A DNA stretch of 64,000 nucleotides from Moesziomyces globuligerus (GCA_030849465.1 JARVLF010000006.1:744001-808000); one strand, 5' to 3'. Positions 8,901-18,635 are shown, numbered from the stretch's first letter. Made by a program: numbers and translations. The notes: generated by a model from the sequence alone, not told the origin.

Positions 8901-11900
8901 GCTGCAGCGGCTCTGCAAGGTAGCGAAGCACCGCGACGCGGCGACCGGACGGCCTCGTCCAACACGCTCGTCGATCCGAGCGTCGCGCGCACGGTATCGG
9001 GAGATGTCGGCTCCCAGCTCACGCTTTCGGACCTGGGCGGCAAGGGGGCTACGATCACCCGGACGGGGAGCCTCTTCAACATCAGCCAGATCCCCGAGCA
9101 GGAGATCGAGATGCTCGGCCGCGGCAAGTTGACCTTCAACAAGCAGCTGAACCGATGGGAGAAAAGACCGAGGTCGAGAGCGTCGCACGAGGATCTGAGG
9201 TCCGCGGCCGCCTCGCGCAACGAAGAGGTGGAAGGCGGCGCGGGTGGGACGCTGCCGACGAGCAGGACGCCGATTCCAGCGATCGCGGAGGCGTCGGCCG
9301 AGATCTCGAGAAGCGTGGACGTATTCTCCGAGTCGCCAGAGGAGCATCAGGCAAGGGTACAGGCGGGTGTGCGCTCCAACTCCTTCCAGCAGAGGCTGGA
9401 TAGTCTGCCCTCAACGAGTCTCGGCGCGGCGGATCCGCAGCACAGCGCAAGCAGCGACCCGTTCCGAGATTTCGAGAGCTTCGGGCAGAGCTCACGAGCA
9501 CCGGCATCGCTGTCGGACGAAGCTGCTGACGAGTCCACACCCAAGGCGGTCAAGTCGCGACTCTTTGTGGCGGGTCGTGAGACTCGACAGCCACCCTCTG
9601 TCTCCGACACTGCGAAAGCAACGCCGTCCACATCAGAAGCACCTCCGGCTCAGGGACGCGGACCTGCAGCCACGGTCACTGTGGGGGCGACAGGCAATGG
9701 CGTCAGCGTCTCGCACAAGAGCAGTACAGCAAATGGACTGGCCCCAAGAGCACTGCCGACGAGCACGGTCCCCAGGTCCAGCTCTTCGCTGCGCAACGTT
9801 GTCACGTACAGTCCTGACTCGACGGCCAGCAGCCACCTGTCAAGCTCGGGGCACGCGGCACTCGAGGCTCGGGATGAGCGTGTCGAGCAACTGGGCCCGA
9901 GTCCCGTGGCTGGAAATCGAGCGAGCTTAAACGGTGCGCGTGTTCGAGCGTCGGAGGCTGTCAGCACACCGGGACGGCAGCCGGCCTACCACGCCTTTGG
10001 CACTCCCACGCCCAAGGCATCGCTGTCGTCAGTCTCGACGCCCAAGTCTATCCTCAAGCCGTCTACTGGACGGCCGAATGCTGGCTCGCAGAGCACGTCG
10101 GCCAACTCGGGCGCGGGCGGCGGAACGCCGAATCGGACCATCAGCTTTGCAGACCCACCCCTGCGTGCACGCGATTTAGGTTTAGCTCCCTCCGCACGCG
10201 CCCGCCTGGCCCGTGCCCCACCCGCCCACGACGACGACGACGATGAAGCCGCACCCGAAGACGGGCGAACACGCGCTATATCTTCTGCGCTCAAGGTGCT
10301 GGCAGATCTGACGCTCGGAGACGAGTCTGCCGTCGTGCCCGCCCCTGTAACCAAGATGTTGGATCTGGATGCAAACCGGTCGCACTGGTCGTACCGTACG
10401 CTGCGTCGGCCGCGCAAGACGAGGGACGATGGCGAAGAAAGCTGGCAGAGGGACGAGTCGTACGACGAGCTGCATGGCTATCCGGACATGACGCTGCTCA
10501 CCGACGCCTCGTTCAACTTTGCGCACGACAAGGTGCTCGAGGCGATCACGGATGTCGAGCCCTGGGAGCCCGGCTGGGACGAGCTGCAGGCGATCGATCT
10601 GAGCCGCCGAAGGCTCGAATCGTGTGTGCGGCTCAAGGAGTTCCTTCCCACGCTGGAAGAGGTCGACTTGCGCAGCAACGAGCTCTCTTACCTTACGGGC
10701 ATTCCTGCCTCGGTGCGCGTGCTCAACGTCAGCCTCAATCGCCTCACGTCGATGGCCTCGTTTGGCCATCTGCTCCACCTCGAGGAGCTCGACATCAGCG
10801 GTAATCAGCTCGACTCGCTCTCGCATCTGAGCTGTCTCAAACACCTGCACACGCTGCGGGCCGACGGCAATGCCATCGCCTCTCTTGACGGCATCGATCG
10901 AATTCGCAGTCTTGTCCACGTCAGCCTCGCGCGCAACAGGCTCAAGGGCATCAACCTCGCCATGACGCAGTGGGTCGGGCTGGAGACGCTGGATGCATCG
11001 CACAACCAGCTGCTCTCGGTGCGTGGGCTCGCGGCGATGCGCAGGCTCAAGTCGCTCAACCTCGACTACAACGAGCTGGCCATGGTCGATCTGGCGCCGA
11101 CGATGCCCAAGCTACGTGTGCTGCGCGTGAGCGGCAACGTCAAGCTGCAGAGCCTCGACGTGGCGCCTGCCAAGAGGCTGAGGACGCTCTATGCCGACTA
11201 CTGCGACCTGGACCGGATCGATCACTTGGACCAGCTCGTGGCGCTCGACAATCTCAGCATGCGCCAGCAGGCCGAGGCGGCCATCACCTGGCCTGCCAAC
11301 CAGCTGCGCGACGTCCGTCGTCTGTTCCTGTCTGGTAACGCCTTCCCGCAAGGCATCACAACCGTCGCTGCAGCGTTGGAGGACAAGCTGGCACCAGCAC
11401 CGCTGGTGCAGCCGCTTCGATTCCTCAATCTCGTGTATCTGGAGCTCTCGGCGTGTCAGCTGACGCATCTGCCCGAAGACCTTGCGCAGATGGCTCCCAA
11501 TCTGCGCTCGCTCAATCTGGACCACAACCTGGTCTCGACGCTGCCGAGTCTGTCGGGGATGCAGCGGCTGAAGCGCTTGAGCCTGGTCGGATGCCGGGTG
11601 CGCAAGAGCAAGTCGCTCATCACCTCGCTCCGCGGTCTGTCCGAGCTGCAGGTCCTCGACTGTCGCACGAACCCGTGTACACTCGGCCTGTATGCGCCGC
11701 TGATTGCTCCCTCCTCGACGCCGCACCGGGGGGAGCTGCACGACGGTGGCGAAGTGGATGTGATGGGGCCGTCTTGGTTGCCGCCGGTTCCGAACGCGCA
11801 GATCGTCCAGCCGGACCTCGCGGCCGCTCGGCAGCGCCGTCAAGCCCAGGCACAGCGCGAGCAGCTGGAGCGCATCGACAAGTCGCACTTCCACAAACGC

Positions 11901-12212
11901 GCCGCGCCGCTCGCCGATTACGCCGTCGATCCCGACGCGACGCTCGCCAAAGCGGCGCTGGCCAAAGAGACGGAGCGCAGGGCCGGCGAGGTGGGCGCCA
12001 ACTACTCGGCGCTGTTCCAGGCGGCGGATGCGAGGTTCGTAAAGACCCTCCCCCGACCGTTCTACGAGCGGAGACTGCTGCATAGAGGATTGCTGGCCAT
12101 GGCGTGTCCGAAGCTTAGCTGGATCGATGGGCTTGTGGTTCAGCAGGACGAGATCGACCAGGCAGACGAGCTGGTCCAGAGCCATCGCTACGACCGCGCC
12201 CCCGTCGAGTAG
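5985..12212 (+). CDS. Leucine-rich-repeat spindle-pole scaffold, Cdc11/Nud1-like
   Basis: A 2075-residue protein. The start at 5985 has a perfect GCCACCATGG context; the frame is open upstream only through a GTG. The first 1500 residues are disordered, Ser/Pro/Ala-rich, with many SP/TP sites and acidic patches. From about residue 1530 to 1910 there are at least ten leucine-rich repeats (for example LEEVDLRSNELSYLTGI, LEELDISGNQLDSL, LKSLNLDYNELAMVDL, LRSLNLDHNLVSTLPSL), followed by a capping segment and a helical tail. A long disordered N-terminus with C-terminal LRRs is the plan of S. pombe Cdc11 and S. cerevisiae Nud1. Those proteins anchor the septation-initiation/mitotic-exit network at the spindle pole. 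Orthology is inferred from architecture; another LRR scaffold cannot be excluded. Confidence 0.75.
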   Translation: MDTQDLRSFDTARSMQDPTRPLEPAAAPSGSRSPSAHSTASTERPTETQNDRAASPNPAPSVDSNFSSVQGKMAGTPPDTEQPTDADDTVSSIWDQSDAEKHDAAATPRASVAAPSSASTRPDWMTDDLDESWPEEENASAATPVPGPSNADRTDTIDLAAPDAEAQTRATIQSEVPATPVVTARPPMVTKLGALPDPAFSAARHQARRALLKGRASAAAATAAAPTPTTNAQRRVLQAGPSTTSFRLPSHQNRRARLSRSAPQNDEGDSTIWSESDSESDSASSGSAQDDFASARGSLAENSRITNVQEQQPSRNASHQPPRSPSAASDASGAKGTFIHRADVSSLPPVLRPVWQSPAKGQNAQHRKGISALGGDIFTPMRLQTMFKTPTPPDRPMLNIMAAIAADPAVQASPSPQDAAEQLGAEDQPQGEERTENEAAAPSSQTATPSPEIHAEAPPAQALNAGVPSSAFTFQSPHASVQAPTQAFRGMVPSQSLQNMQSLHPNHMHASVLARPASAAADLGLASPALPGNGASLLSGPPTPHTPMRLFKFNYDDAVTRAKLEMMVNERTPAPVEQPMRAGEIERERKRLRLDVRPRKVITGDLMSMPTLADPSPAPYTDLQAQDPASNGQPVVDYVKESTDFMSALQDAVRTHSPPRDPSPEWATEEDEASSAERRQVSFHQGKTDAAQTPNGSSPARRRRSFGPSHRSLVSPARDDVMPLQMDHGSPQRISSRRLPEDSSFITESSSTDIPMSSTLKSRASLSRRIAEQVKATESPRKLLRRISAAAIAEDEVEQEFDQRPSQPGAILELVTPSEDAVAYRDQQIRQLEERIARRRQLFTPAKSSARAEEAHEDPLRTVQRPQLITLHEPTLDVIAAQHREDDSDVSDEESRMDSDAQGLGQHDGNTRRFQDGIVLYDSERIPDPPIPEPTRMLRNIASAVELRGRNVDRASMARATSLLALPAQPDAAAAALQGSEAPRRGDRTASSNTLVDPSVARTVSGDVGSQLTLSDLGGKGATITRTGSLFNISQIPEQEIEMLGRGKLTFNKQLNRWEKRPRSRASHEDLRSAAASRNEEVEGGAGGTLPTSRTPIPAIAEASAEISRSVDVFSESPEEHQARVQAGVRSNSFQQRLDSLPSTSLGAADPQHSASSDPFRDFESFGQSSRAPASLSDEAADESTPKAVKSRLFVAGRETRQPPSVSDTAKATPSTSEAPPAQGRGPAATVTVGATGNGVSVSHKSSTANGLAPRALPTSTVPRSSSSLRNVVTYSPDSTASSHLSSSGHAALEARDERVEQLGPSPVAGNRASLNGARVRASEAVSTPGRQPAYHAFGTPTPKASLSSVSTPKSILKPSTGRPNAGSQSTSANSGAGGGTPNRTISFADPPLRARDLGLAPSARARLARAPPAHDDDDDEAAPEDGRTRAISSALKVLADLTLGDESAVVPAPVTKMLDLDANRSHWSYRTLRRPRKTRDDGEESWQRDESYDELHGYPDMTLLTDASFNFAHDKVLEAITDVEPWEPGWDELQAIDLSRRRLESCVRLKEFLPTLEEVDLRSNELSYLTGIPASVRVLNVSLNRLTSMASFGHLLHLEELDISGNQLDSLSHLSCLKHLHTLRADGNAIASLDGIDRIRSLVHVSLARNRLKGINLAMTQWVGLETLDASHNQLLSVRGLAAMRRLKSLNLDYNELAMVDLAPTMPKLRVLRVSGNVKLQSLDVAPAKRLRTLYADYCDLDRIDHLDQLVALDNLSMRQQAEAAITWPANQLRDVRRLFLSGNAFPQGITTVAAALEDKLAPAPLVQPLRFLNLVYLELSACQLTHLPEDLAQMAPNLRSLNLDHNLVSTLPSLSGMQRLKRLSLVGCRVRKSKSLITSLRGLSELQVLDCRTNPCTLGLYAPLIAPSSTPHRGELHDGGEVDVMGPSWLPPVPNAQIVQPDLAAARQRRQAQAQREQLERIDKSHFHKRAAPLADYAVDPDATLAKAALAKETERRAGEVGANYSALFQAADARFVKTLPRPFYERRLLHRGLLAMACPKLSWIDGLVVQQDEIDQADELVQSHRYDRAPVE

Positions 12213-12754
12213 AGCCGAGGCAGAGACACGAAGCTGTGAGAAAGAGCTTTTGTACTTTTAATCATATACCATCTATCGCTCTCATCAACTTGAATGTGAT
12301 GGTCACAGGTCTGCTGAGGGCTGGTGGTGGGAGCAGGGAGCGCGGACCGCGGCAAAGAGAAGCAAACAGATGCAGGGCGGGGAAAAGAAAGCTTAAATCC
12401 GACCGACCGAGGCGGCCAGCCGCGGCGAATCATCGCTCACCGGTCATTTCCATTTAGCTGGCGCCAATTTCTAATCACCGCCGACACCTCGAACCTTTCC
12501 CGACGACCTCGACCTTGCACCGACCTTTCCGTTCGACCACCACATCTTCCCGTTCGGAAAGCTCGTATCTCTTCAAGCTGCTTCTGCCTATTCGTGCTTT
12601 CGCGGGTCGGTTCTTCCTTCCCGGCCGGCCACCTCTTGCGCTCGTTTTAGCAGTGCGGACGTTCGCCACACACTCTTCCACGCCGCCCGCTTCCCGTCTT
12701 GGCCATTCCGCCCACAGCTCATCTAGCTATCGGGCATATCACTCATTCGGCAAG
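12213..12754. promoter_or_regulatory. Spacer upstream of the hemerythrin-like gene
   Basis: A 542-bp spacer between two plus-strand genes. The right part (about 12515-12754) is open in the same frame as the downstream gene but has no ATG, only a TTG. It is therefore read as a C/T-rich 5' leader and not as coding sequence. Confidence 0.5.
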
Positions 12755-13279
12755 ATGGGAGATCCCTGGGACTGCCTGTACGAAGGGATGCTGCCGTTCC
12801 ACGAGCACTTCCGCCACACGCTCTCGCAGATCTCTGCGCTCCTGCTCACACTCTCACCGAGCGCGCCGTCCAAGTCGAAACCCACTGCGCTGGCGAACCT
12901 CTTGTATCTCACTGCGACGCTGTGCCAGCATCTGGAGACGCACCATACGATCGAGGAGCGCTTCATCTTCCCCACGCTCGCCAAGAAGCTGCCGCAGTTC
13001 GGCCACTCGAGCCAGCACATCCGCGAGCACGCGCAGATGCACACCGCGCTCGAACAGATCGAAGCCTACGTCGACCAGGTCGCCAAGAGGCTCAGAACAG
13101 GCAAGGTCAAGGACGCGGAACTGGACGAGGTCTACGACCACGCAAAGATGACCGCTCTCGTGACGCAGTTGAAGGAGACCCTCCTGCCTCACCTCGCGGC
13201 CGAAGAGGCCAGCCTCAGAGCACCGGTCGTCAAGGAGGCCGGTTTCCAACTCGCCGAGATCAAAAACCTCATCCGCTAA
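12755..13279 (+). CDS. Hemerythrin/HHE cation-binding domain protein
   Basis: A 174-residue protein starting MGDPWDCLYEGM; no earlier in-frame ATG exists. It is almost entirely one four-helix hemerythrin-like domain. Candidate iron ligands stand in the expected order: FHEHF (helix 1), HLETHHTIEERF (helix 2, HHxxEE), HIREHAQMH (helix 3) and LPHLAAEE (helix 4). Fungal single-domain HHE proteins bind non-haem diiron, but their in vivo role is mostly unknown. No transmembrane segment is present. It is convergent with the next gene, 108 bp away. Confidence 0.85.
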   Translation: MGDPWDCLYEGMLPFHEHFRHTLSQISALLLTLSPSAPSKSKPTALANLLYLTATLCQHLETHHTIEERFIFPTLAKKLPQFGHSSQHIREHAQMHTALEQIEAYVDQVAKRLRTGKVKDAELDEVYDHAKMTALVTQLKETLLPHLAAEEASLRAPVVKEAGFQLAEIKNLIR

Positions 13280-13387
13280 TTGCCCAAAGGCCTGGAACTA
13301 GATAGATGTGTACGATAGCTTGCTTTCAAGATCGCTCGATTCGGAGGATTGTGTATTCGGGGTATATGTCTTGGCCTCGGTGCAGGG

Positions 13388-14785
13388 TTACAGAGTGCGA
13401 ACGCTTCGCGGGCCTGCGGAAGCGTCCTCGTCGTCGGCAATGTCGATATCTGCTGCCCAATCGTTGGAAGCGTTGGTCGAGCTAGCGGCGTTGTCGAGGC
13501 GCTGGCGATACTCGCGCATGTACGTCGGGAACTTTTCGTACACGGCGAGCAATCCGCTCTTCTTGGCAAAGACGACCTTGACCAACGCGATGGCCACCTC
13601 TTCCGGCACCACCGTTGGCTCCTCCTCCCGCTCGGCCAGGAGGCCTTGGAAGAGCAGCTCGTCTTCATTGGCAAACTCTGAGCTTGGAAGGGAGGCTGCG
13701 TCGAGTGCGTCATCGATCCATGCGCGCGGGATGACGCGGTGTTGGTCGAGGATGAGCATAGCGAGCTCGAGCCGTCGCGGTCTGGGGATTGCCTGGAGCG
13801 CCGACACGACCGCTGTCTTGGCTACGACTTGCAGAGCGACGATGGTCTTCGAGCTTGAGCTCGCGGGAGCGAGTGTGTGAGAGAGGGCGGTGAGTTCGTG
13901 GGCGAGCGCGAGGAGGACGCGCCAGAGCTGGCCGCGACAGGCGAGGAAGAGCGTATGCGCCTCGATGGCTGTGCGCCACAGCCCTAGCTCCAGAGCTACA
14001 TCACCTGCTGTGAGTGCGAGACCGTGAGTCACCGTCCAGTTCTGTTGCCCGACCTTGTCCATGTCCACGCTCTTCCTCCCACCTTCGGGAGCGGCGATCA
14101 CCATGCCGGAAAAGCCCGAGCGCGTGTCGCCGGCACCGACACGAACCTCTCGCATCGCAAAGACGAGGAACCCACGTGCGAGCGCACGAAGCTCAAGTCG
14201 CGTCCACTCGTACGCCTTCTCCGTCTGCTGAGTAAGACCCCAGCCAGCGATGGTTGGGCATTCTGCCTGGGAAGAACGGAGGAGGGTGAGGAGGGCACGC
14301 ATGCCGACATCCACGACATCCTTGACCACGCTCCAGTTCTTGCTAAGCTCGCGCTCCTGCTTCGACCGCCGCAACGCCATCTGCGATGTATCCACTTCCT
14401 CCATATCAGCAGAAGTGGACGGGAAAGGGATGTTCATCGACATGGCGAACGAGACGACGTAGGCAAGGCATAGCTCAAAGTGGCCTTGCACGTAGAGGTA
14501 GTTGGCTGTCCATTCCTGACTCGTCGCGCCCGTGCGGTCTGCCTTCCGCTCTGCGAGGAGCTCCGTTGGGCATGGAACCCGAAAGTTGGCAATGTCGAAC
14601 GGAGCGGTGGAGCTCGAGGAAGTAGGGACGAAGCCGGCCGGGTTGTCGATGCGCGCCGTGTACTCGGCCTTGGCGCGCTCGAAGAGCGCCTGGAGTTTGG
14701 CGGCGCGTGGATCCTCGGTGCCCTTTTCTTCGATGTCGAGCTCGTCGAGCAGCCCGTCCAGGGCAGATAGGTCGTGTTCTGTCAT
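13388..14785 (-). CDS. Conserved-looking hypothetical helical protein
   Basis: A 465-residue protein from the ATG at 14785 (MTEHDLSALDGLLDELD). The frame stays open upstream with ATGs at 14908, 15202 and 15214, but those residues look like translated leader and run into the promoter of the divergent transporter, so the shorter start is preferred. The family is not recognised. The protein is mostly helical with Leu/Ala-rich segments (for example HGLALTAGDVALELGLWRTA and ALVKVVFAKKSGLLAVYEKF) that could form a TPR-like or HEAT-like solenoid, and it ends in an acidic Asp-rich tail. No signal peptide or clear membrane span was seen. Regular codon use and a long open frame support a real gene. Confidence 0.75.
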   Translation of the reverse strand: MTEHDLSALDGLLDELDIEEKGTEDPRAAKLQALFERAKAEYTARIDNPAGFVPTSSSSTAPFDIANFRVPCPTELLAERKADRTGATSQEWTANYLYVQGHFELCLAYVVSFAMSMNIPFPSTSADMEEVDTSQMALRRSKQERELSKNWSVVKDVVDVGMRALLTLLRSSQAECPTIAGWGLTQQTEKAYEWTRLELRALARGFLVFAMREVRVGAGDTRSGFSGMVIAAPEGGRKSVDMDKVGQQNWTVTHGLALTAGDVALELGLWRTAIEAHTLFLACRGQLWRVLLALAHELTALSHTLAPASSSSKTIVALQVVAKTAVVSALQAIPRPRRLELAMLILDQHRVIPRAWIDDALDAASLPSSEFANEDELLFQGLLAEREEEPTVVPEEVAIALVKVVFAKKSGLLAVYEKFPTYMREYRQRLDNAASSTNASNDWAADIDIADDEDASAGPRSVRTL

Positions 14786-15261
14786 GTCGGCGTAGAGGTG
14801 GTGGTAGGATGTGGTCGGGTGCGGCGATCTGTGGCCAAAGTCCAAGTGTCCGTTCTTCTCAGGATGGGCGCTGAATTTGGACGCCGAGGCGAGTGGGAAA
14901 AAAACCATCGCCGATGCCCTTTGTTGGTTTGTTAGTTGGAACAGATCGGACGATGGGCTGGATCGGCCTCCACTGCGCGTCGAGATTGCATTCGGTGGTT
15001 TGTGCGGCGCTGCGATTTCAGCGGAAAGGTGGAAATCGCGCGCGTTGGCCGAGGCGAGCCGATGCTCCTCGCTGAGCGATGGCAGTGGAAAGGCGTCCGA
15101 GATGCTGGTCTCAGCAGCCGAGCCCACTCGCACAGCTCTCGTCAGGGTCCACAAGACCGCAACCCAACCATTCCTGGCTCTTTGCTCCCACCTCCTTCGC
15201 ATCCTGCCTCGCATGCATCCTTACACTTCCTGATCCTTGATCCCTATCGCCTTGTGCCAAG
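14786..15261. promoter_or_regulatory. Divergent promoter region, hypothetical gene / ADP1-like gene
   Basis: 476 bp between start codons of opposite genes. It includes a C/T-rich stretch before the transporter ATG and a short A-run at 14897-14904. No specific factor site is asserted. Confidence 0.5.
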
Positions 15262-18200
15262 ATGCGGGTGCTCTCACCTGCGCCAGCTCGCGCGATGCTG
15301 CCGCTTTTCGTAGCGCTGCTGGGCTTTCTCGTCCTCTTGATTCCGGCAAGCGCCTCGGACTCCCGCGCAGCCAATGTGCGCGGCATGGCCCCCTCGCTGG
15401 AGCGCCGCTATATGCAGACTTACCGATCGATATTCACCAACACATCTGCGCTTCCTGGGGGTGGAGATCGTCCGCCAAACTGCCCTCCGTGTCCCGAACC
15501 CAACTGCTTCAACTGCCAGCTGCCCGCCAACGAGTGCTACCAGTTCGGCGAATGCAACGAGTACGACGGACTCTGCAGCTGCCCAGTCGGCTTTGGTGGC
15601 CCTGACTGTCTTTCGCCCCTCTGCGGCTCGCCCGCGGACGGCTCGAAGCGCTTTCCAAAGGGTGAGCCTGGCGACGACAAGTCCTGCGAGTGTTCCGACG
15701 GCTGGCAGGGTCTCAACTGCAACGTCTGCAGCAACGATGCGGCCTGTGCCAACTTCATGCTCGGCGGCGAGCGGCTCGGCGAGAACGGTACTTGCTACGA
15801 CGGCGGCGCCACCATCCAGCAGAGCTTCCAGGAGTGCGACGTGACCAACCAGAAGATCGTCGACATGCTGCCCGACCGCCCGCCACAGGTGACGTTCAGC
15901 TGCGACAAGAGCGACGCGACGTGCAACTTCCAGTTCTGGATTGGAGGACGCGAATCGTTCTACTGCGGCCTAGACGAGTGTACCGAGTCGATCGAGCTCG
16001 GGAAGACGACCAACAGGACGTCGTACGACTGCAACAAGGTCTCGTGCAAGTGTATCCCAGACCGCATGCTGTGCGGCGAATCGGGTAGCATCGATATCTC
16101 CGAGTTCCTCACCGAGGAGATCAAGGGCCCCGGCAAGATGTCCTGCAAGACCGATGCGGGCGGCGAACGCAAGTGCCGCTTCGAGGAACCCGGCATGAAC
16201 GGTCTTATCTCGGACGTCTTTGGCGACGAGGCGATCTTCATCACGTGCAAATCGGGCGAGTGCATCCACTTCAGCCAGGTGCCCGGCTACCAGGCGCCCG
16301 TGGCGCCCGAGAGGCCGGTGACCTGGGTGGTGATCAGCGCCATCGCAGCCATCCTCATCGTGCTCGTCTCGGTGAGCTTGCTCTGGATGCTCGGCCGACA
16401 CTACAAGGACGACGAGATGCGTCTCGGCAGCGTCCGCCTACCTGAAGAGGAGGCGGACCTGATGAAGGACCACATCCCCGCAGCGCTGCACTGGGAGAAC
16501 GTCGGCTACCGCATCGGGTCCAAGGCGCTCCTCGACGGCATCACCGGCTCGGTCAAGCCGGGCGAGGTGATGGCCATCGTCGGCGCGAGTGGCGCGGGCA
16601 AGACCACCTTCCTCGACATCCTCGCGCGCCGGGACAAGCGCGGCACCACGTCCGGCACGGTGCTCATCAACGGACGTAAGATGGCCGATCAGGAGTACAA
16701 GCGCGTCGTCGGATTCGTCGATCAGGAGGATCTGCTCATGGAGACGCTCACCGTCTATGAGACGGTGCTGTACTCGGCGCTGCTCAGGCTGCCCAGAGAC
16801 ATGTCGCTCGAGGCCAAGAAGTTCCGTACGCTCGAGACGATGCAGGAGCTCGGCATCCTCGGCATCCGCGATAGCCGCATCGGTGGATCTGGCTTTACCG
16901 CGGGAGGCAGCAAGGAAGGCCGCGGGATCAGCGGAGGCGAAAAGCGCAGGGTCTCGATCGCCTGCGAGCTCGTCACAAGCCCCAGCATCCTCTTCTGCGA
17001 CGAGCCGACGTCCGGTCTGGATGCGTACAACGCGTACAACGTGGTGCAGTCGCTCGTCACGCTCGCCAAGACGTACAAGCGCACGGTCATCTTCTCCATC
17101 CACCAGCCGCGGTCGAACATCGTGGCGCTCTTCGACAAGCTGCTGCTGCTGGCCGAAGGACGTGTGGTGTACTCGGGCCCGTTTGCGCGCTGCAGCGACT
17201 ACTTTGATCAGGTCGGACACGCGTGTCCGCCCGGCTTCAACATCGCCGACTTCCTCATCGACCTCACGGCTCGCCGGAACAAGAGCCAAGGACACGACGA
17301 GGTCAGGGGCGTCGAAGAAGGAAGGGCGCATCGCGGGGAGACGAGCATTGCTACGACGGGAAGCAGCTCGCGGGACGAGTCGACCGAGCTGCGCACGCGA
17401 CCCAACTCGATCGCCGAGGAGGCTGGGCTGCGGAAGCGAACGAGCCGGCTGGCGGACGGTCTGCGCAGCGCGTTTGCGAACGGCCAGTCCAACGGCCACG
17501 ACGTGTGGATGCCGGCGCTGAGCAGCGGTAAGCTGGTTCAGCTCGTCAATGCGTTTGCCGAGTCCGACATTGCCGGCGAGACCAAGGTGGAGCTGGACGC
17601 GTTCCTGGGCAGGACCGAGCAAGGGGTGAGGAACGAGCTGAGAGACGTCGCCAACGAGGGGGTGTTGCTCAAGAGCTACAAGAAGGCAGGGCTGTGGACG
17701 CAGTTCAAGATCCTGAGCGGGAGGGCGTTCAAGAACCTGTACCGCGATCCGATCCTGATGTTTGCGCATTTTGGCCTGGCGATCGTGCTCGCGCTCTTCT
17801 GCGGCGTGCTGTACCACGGCGTGACCAACGACATTTCCGGATTCCAGAACCGGTTGGGACTGTTTTTCTTCATCCTGGCGCTGTTTGGCTTTTCGTGCCT
17901 GACGTCGCTCGGCGTGTTTGCCAACGAACGTGCGCTGTTTGTTCGCGAACGCAGCAACGGATACTACAGTCCGCTGACCTACTTTACCAGCAAGCTGCTC
18001 TTTGACATCCTTCCGCTGCGCGTCGTTCCGCCGTTCCTGTTCGGTGGCTGCGTCTACTTCCTCGTCGGTCTGGTGCCTGGTGTGGCCGAGTTCTGGAAGT
18101 TCATCCTTACCCTCGTCCTCTTTTCGCTCTCGGCTTCGTCGGCTGTCTTCCTCATCTCGATCGCCATCGAAGATACGGGGCTGGCGAACCTGGTTGGATC

Positions 18201-18525
18201 GTTGACCATGCTCTTCTCGCTCCTCTTTGCTGGATTGCTGATCAATCGAGATCGAATCCCTACGGGACTCAGGTGGTTGCAGCATCTCAGCTTCTTCCAC
18301 GCCGCCTACGAGGCTCTCATCGTCAACGAACTCCGAAACCTCAGCCTCAAAGAACACAAGTACGGCATCGACATCGAAGTCCCCGCAGCCAGCATCATCA
18401 GCTCGTTCGGCTTCAACTCCCAGGCCTTCTGGTTCCCGGACATCGTCACCCTCGCTTCGCTCTTTGTCGTCTTCACCGCACTCAGCCTCATCACCCTTGT
18501 GCTCTTCGTCCGCGAACGCAAGTGA
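15262..18525 (+). CDS. ADP1: ABC transporter of the ABCG (White) half-size type with an extracellular EGF-like region, Adp1-like
   Basis: A 1087-residue protein starting in the context CAAGATGC. Residues 1-33 form a signal peptide. Residues about 70-165 are Cys-rich with EGF-like spacing (CPPCPEPNCFNCQLP, CSCPVGFGGPDC, CECSDGWQGLNC), predicted to lie in the ER lumen or outside the cell. A first membrane span is at about 353-378. The nucleotide-binding domain follows, with Walker A GASGAGKTT near 441, signature ISGGEKRRVSIA near 555 and Walker B ILFCDEPTSGLD near 576. A C-terminal ABC2 membrane domain of about six spans completes it. Length and order match S. cerevisiae Adp1 (1049 aa), whose substrate is unknown. 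The linker at about 680-760 is charged and Ser-rich. Confidence 0.93.
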   Translation: MRVLSPAPARAMLPLFVALLGFLVLLIPASASDSRAANVRGMAPSLERRYMQTYRSIFTNTSALPGGGDRPPNCPPCPEPNCFNCQLPANECYQFGECNEYDGLCSCPVGFGGPDCLSPLCGSPADGSKRFPKGEPGDDKSCECSDGWQGLNCNVCSNDAACANFMLGGERLGENGTCYDGGATIQQSFQECDVTNQKIVDMLPDRPPQVTFSCDKSDATCNFQFWIGGRESFYCGLDECTESIELGKTTNRTSYDCNKVSCKCIPDRMLCGESGSIDISEFLTEEIKGPGKMSCKTDAGGERKCRFEEPGMNGLISDVFGDEAIFITCKSGECIHFSQVPGYQAPVAPERPVTWVVISAIAAILIVLVSVSLLWMLGRHYKDDEMRLGSVRLPEEEADLMKDHIPAALHWENVGYRIGSKALLDGITGSVKPGEVMAIVGASGAGKTTFLDILARRDKRGTTSGTVLINGRKMADQEYKRVVGFVDQEDLLMETLTVYETVLYSALLRLPRDMSLEAKKFRTLETMQELGILGIRDSRIGGSGFTAGGSKEGRGISGGEKRRVSIACELVTSPSILFCDEPTSGLDAYNAYNVVQSLVTLAKTYKRTVIFSIHQPRSNIVALFDKLLLLAEGRVVYSGPFARCSDYFDQVGHACPPGFNIADFLIDLTARRNKSQGHDEVRGVEEGRAHRGETSIATTGSSSRDESTELRTRPNSIAEEAGLRKRTSRLADGLRSAFANGQSNGHDVWMPALSSGKLVQLVNAFAESDIAGETKVELDAFLGRTEQGVRNELRDVANEGVLLKSYKKAGLWTQFKILSGRAFKNLYRDPILMFAHFGLAIVLALFCGVLYHGVTNDISGFQNRLGLFFFILALFGFSCLTSLGVFANERALFVRERSNGYYSPLTYFTSKLLFDILPLRVVPPFLFGGCVYFLVGLVPGVAEFWKFILTLVLFSLSASSAVFLISIAIEDTGLANLVGSLTMLFSLLFAGLLINRDRIPTGLRWLQHLSFFHAAYEALIVNELRNLSLKEHKYGIDIEVPAASIISSFGFNSQAFWFPDIVTLASLFVVFTALSLITLVLFVRERK

Positions 18526-18635
18526 ACCGTCTCGCCATCGTCGGAGCCAATGCATAGACACGTTTCTCTGATCGAACGCATCGGACTGAAATTTAGCGCG
18601 AGTGGGAGAAAAAGTACGACGACGGGCGAGAGGTG

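Noticed and set aside
12515..12754. 80-residue extension of the hemerythrin-like protein resembling a mitochondrial presequence
   Set aside because: The extension has no ATG (first codon TTG), so it can only be translated by non-ATG initiation; the first ATG gives a complete domain.
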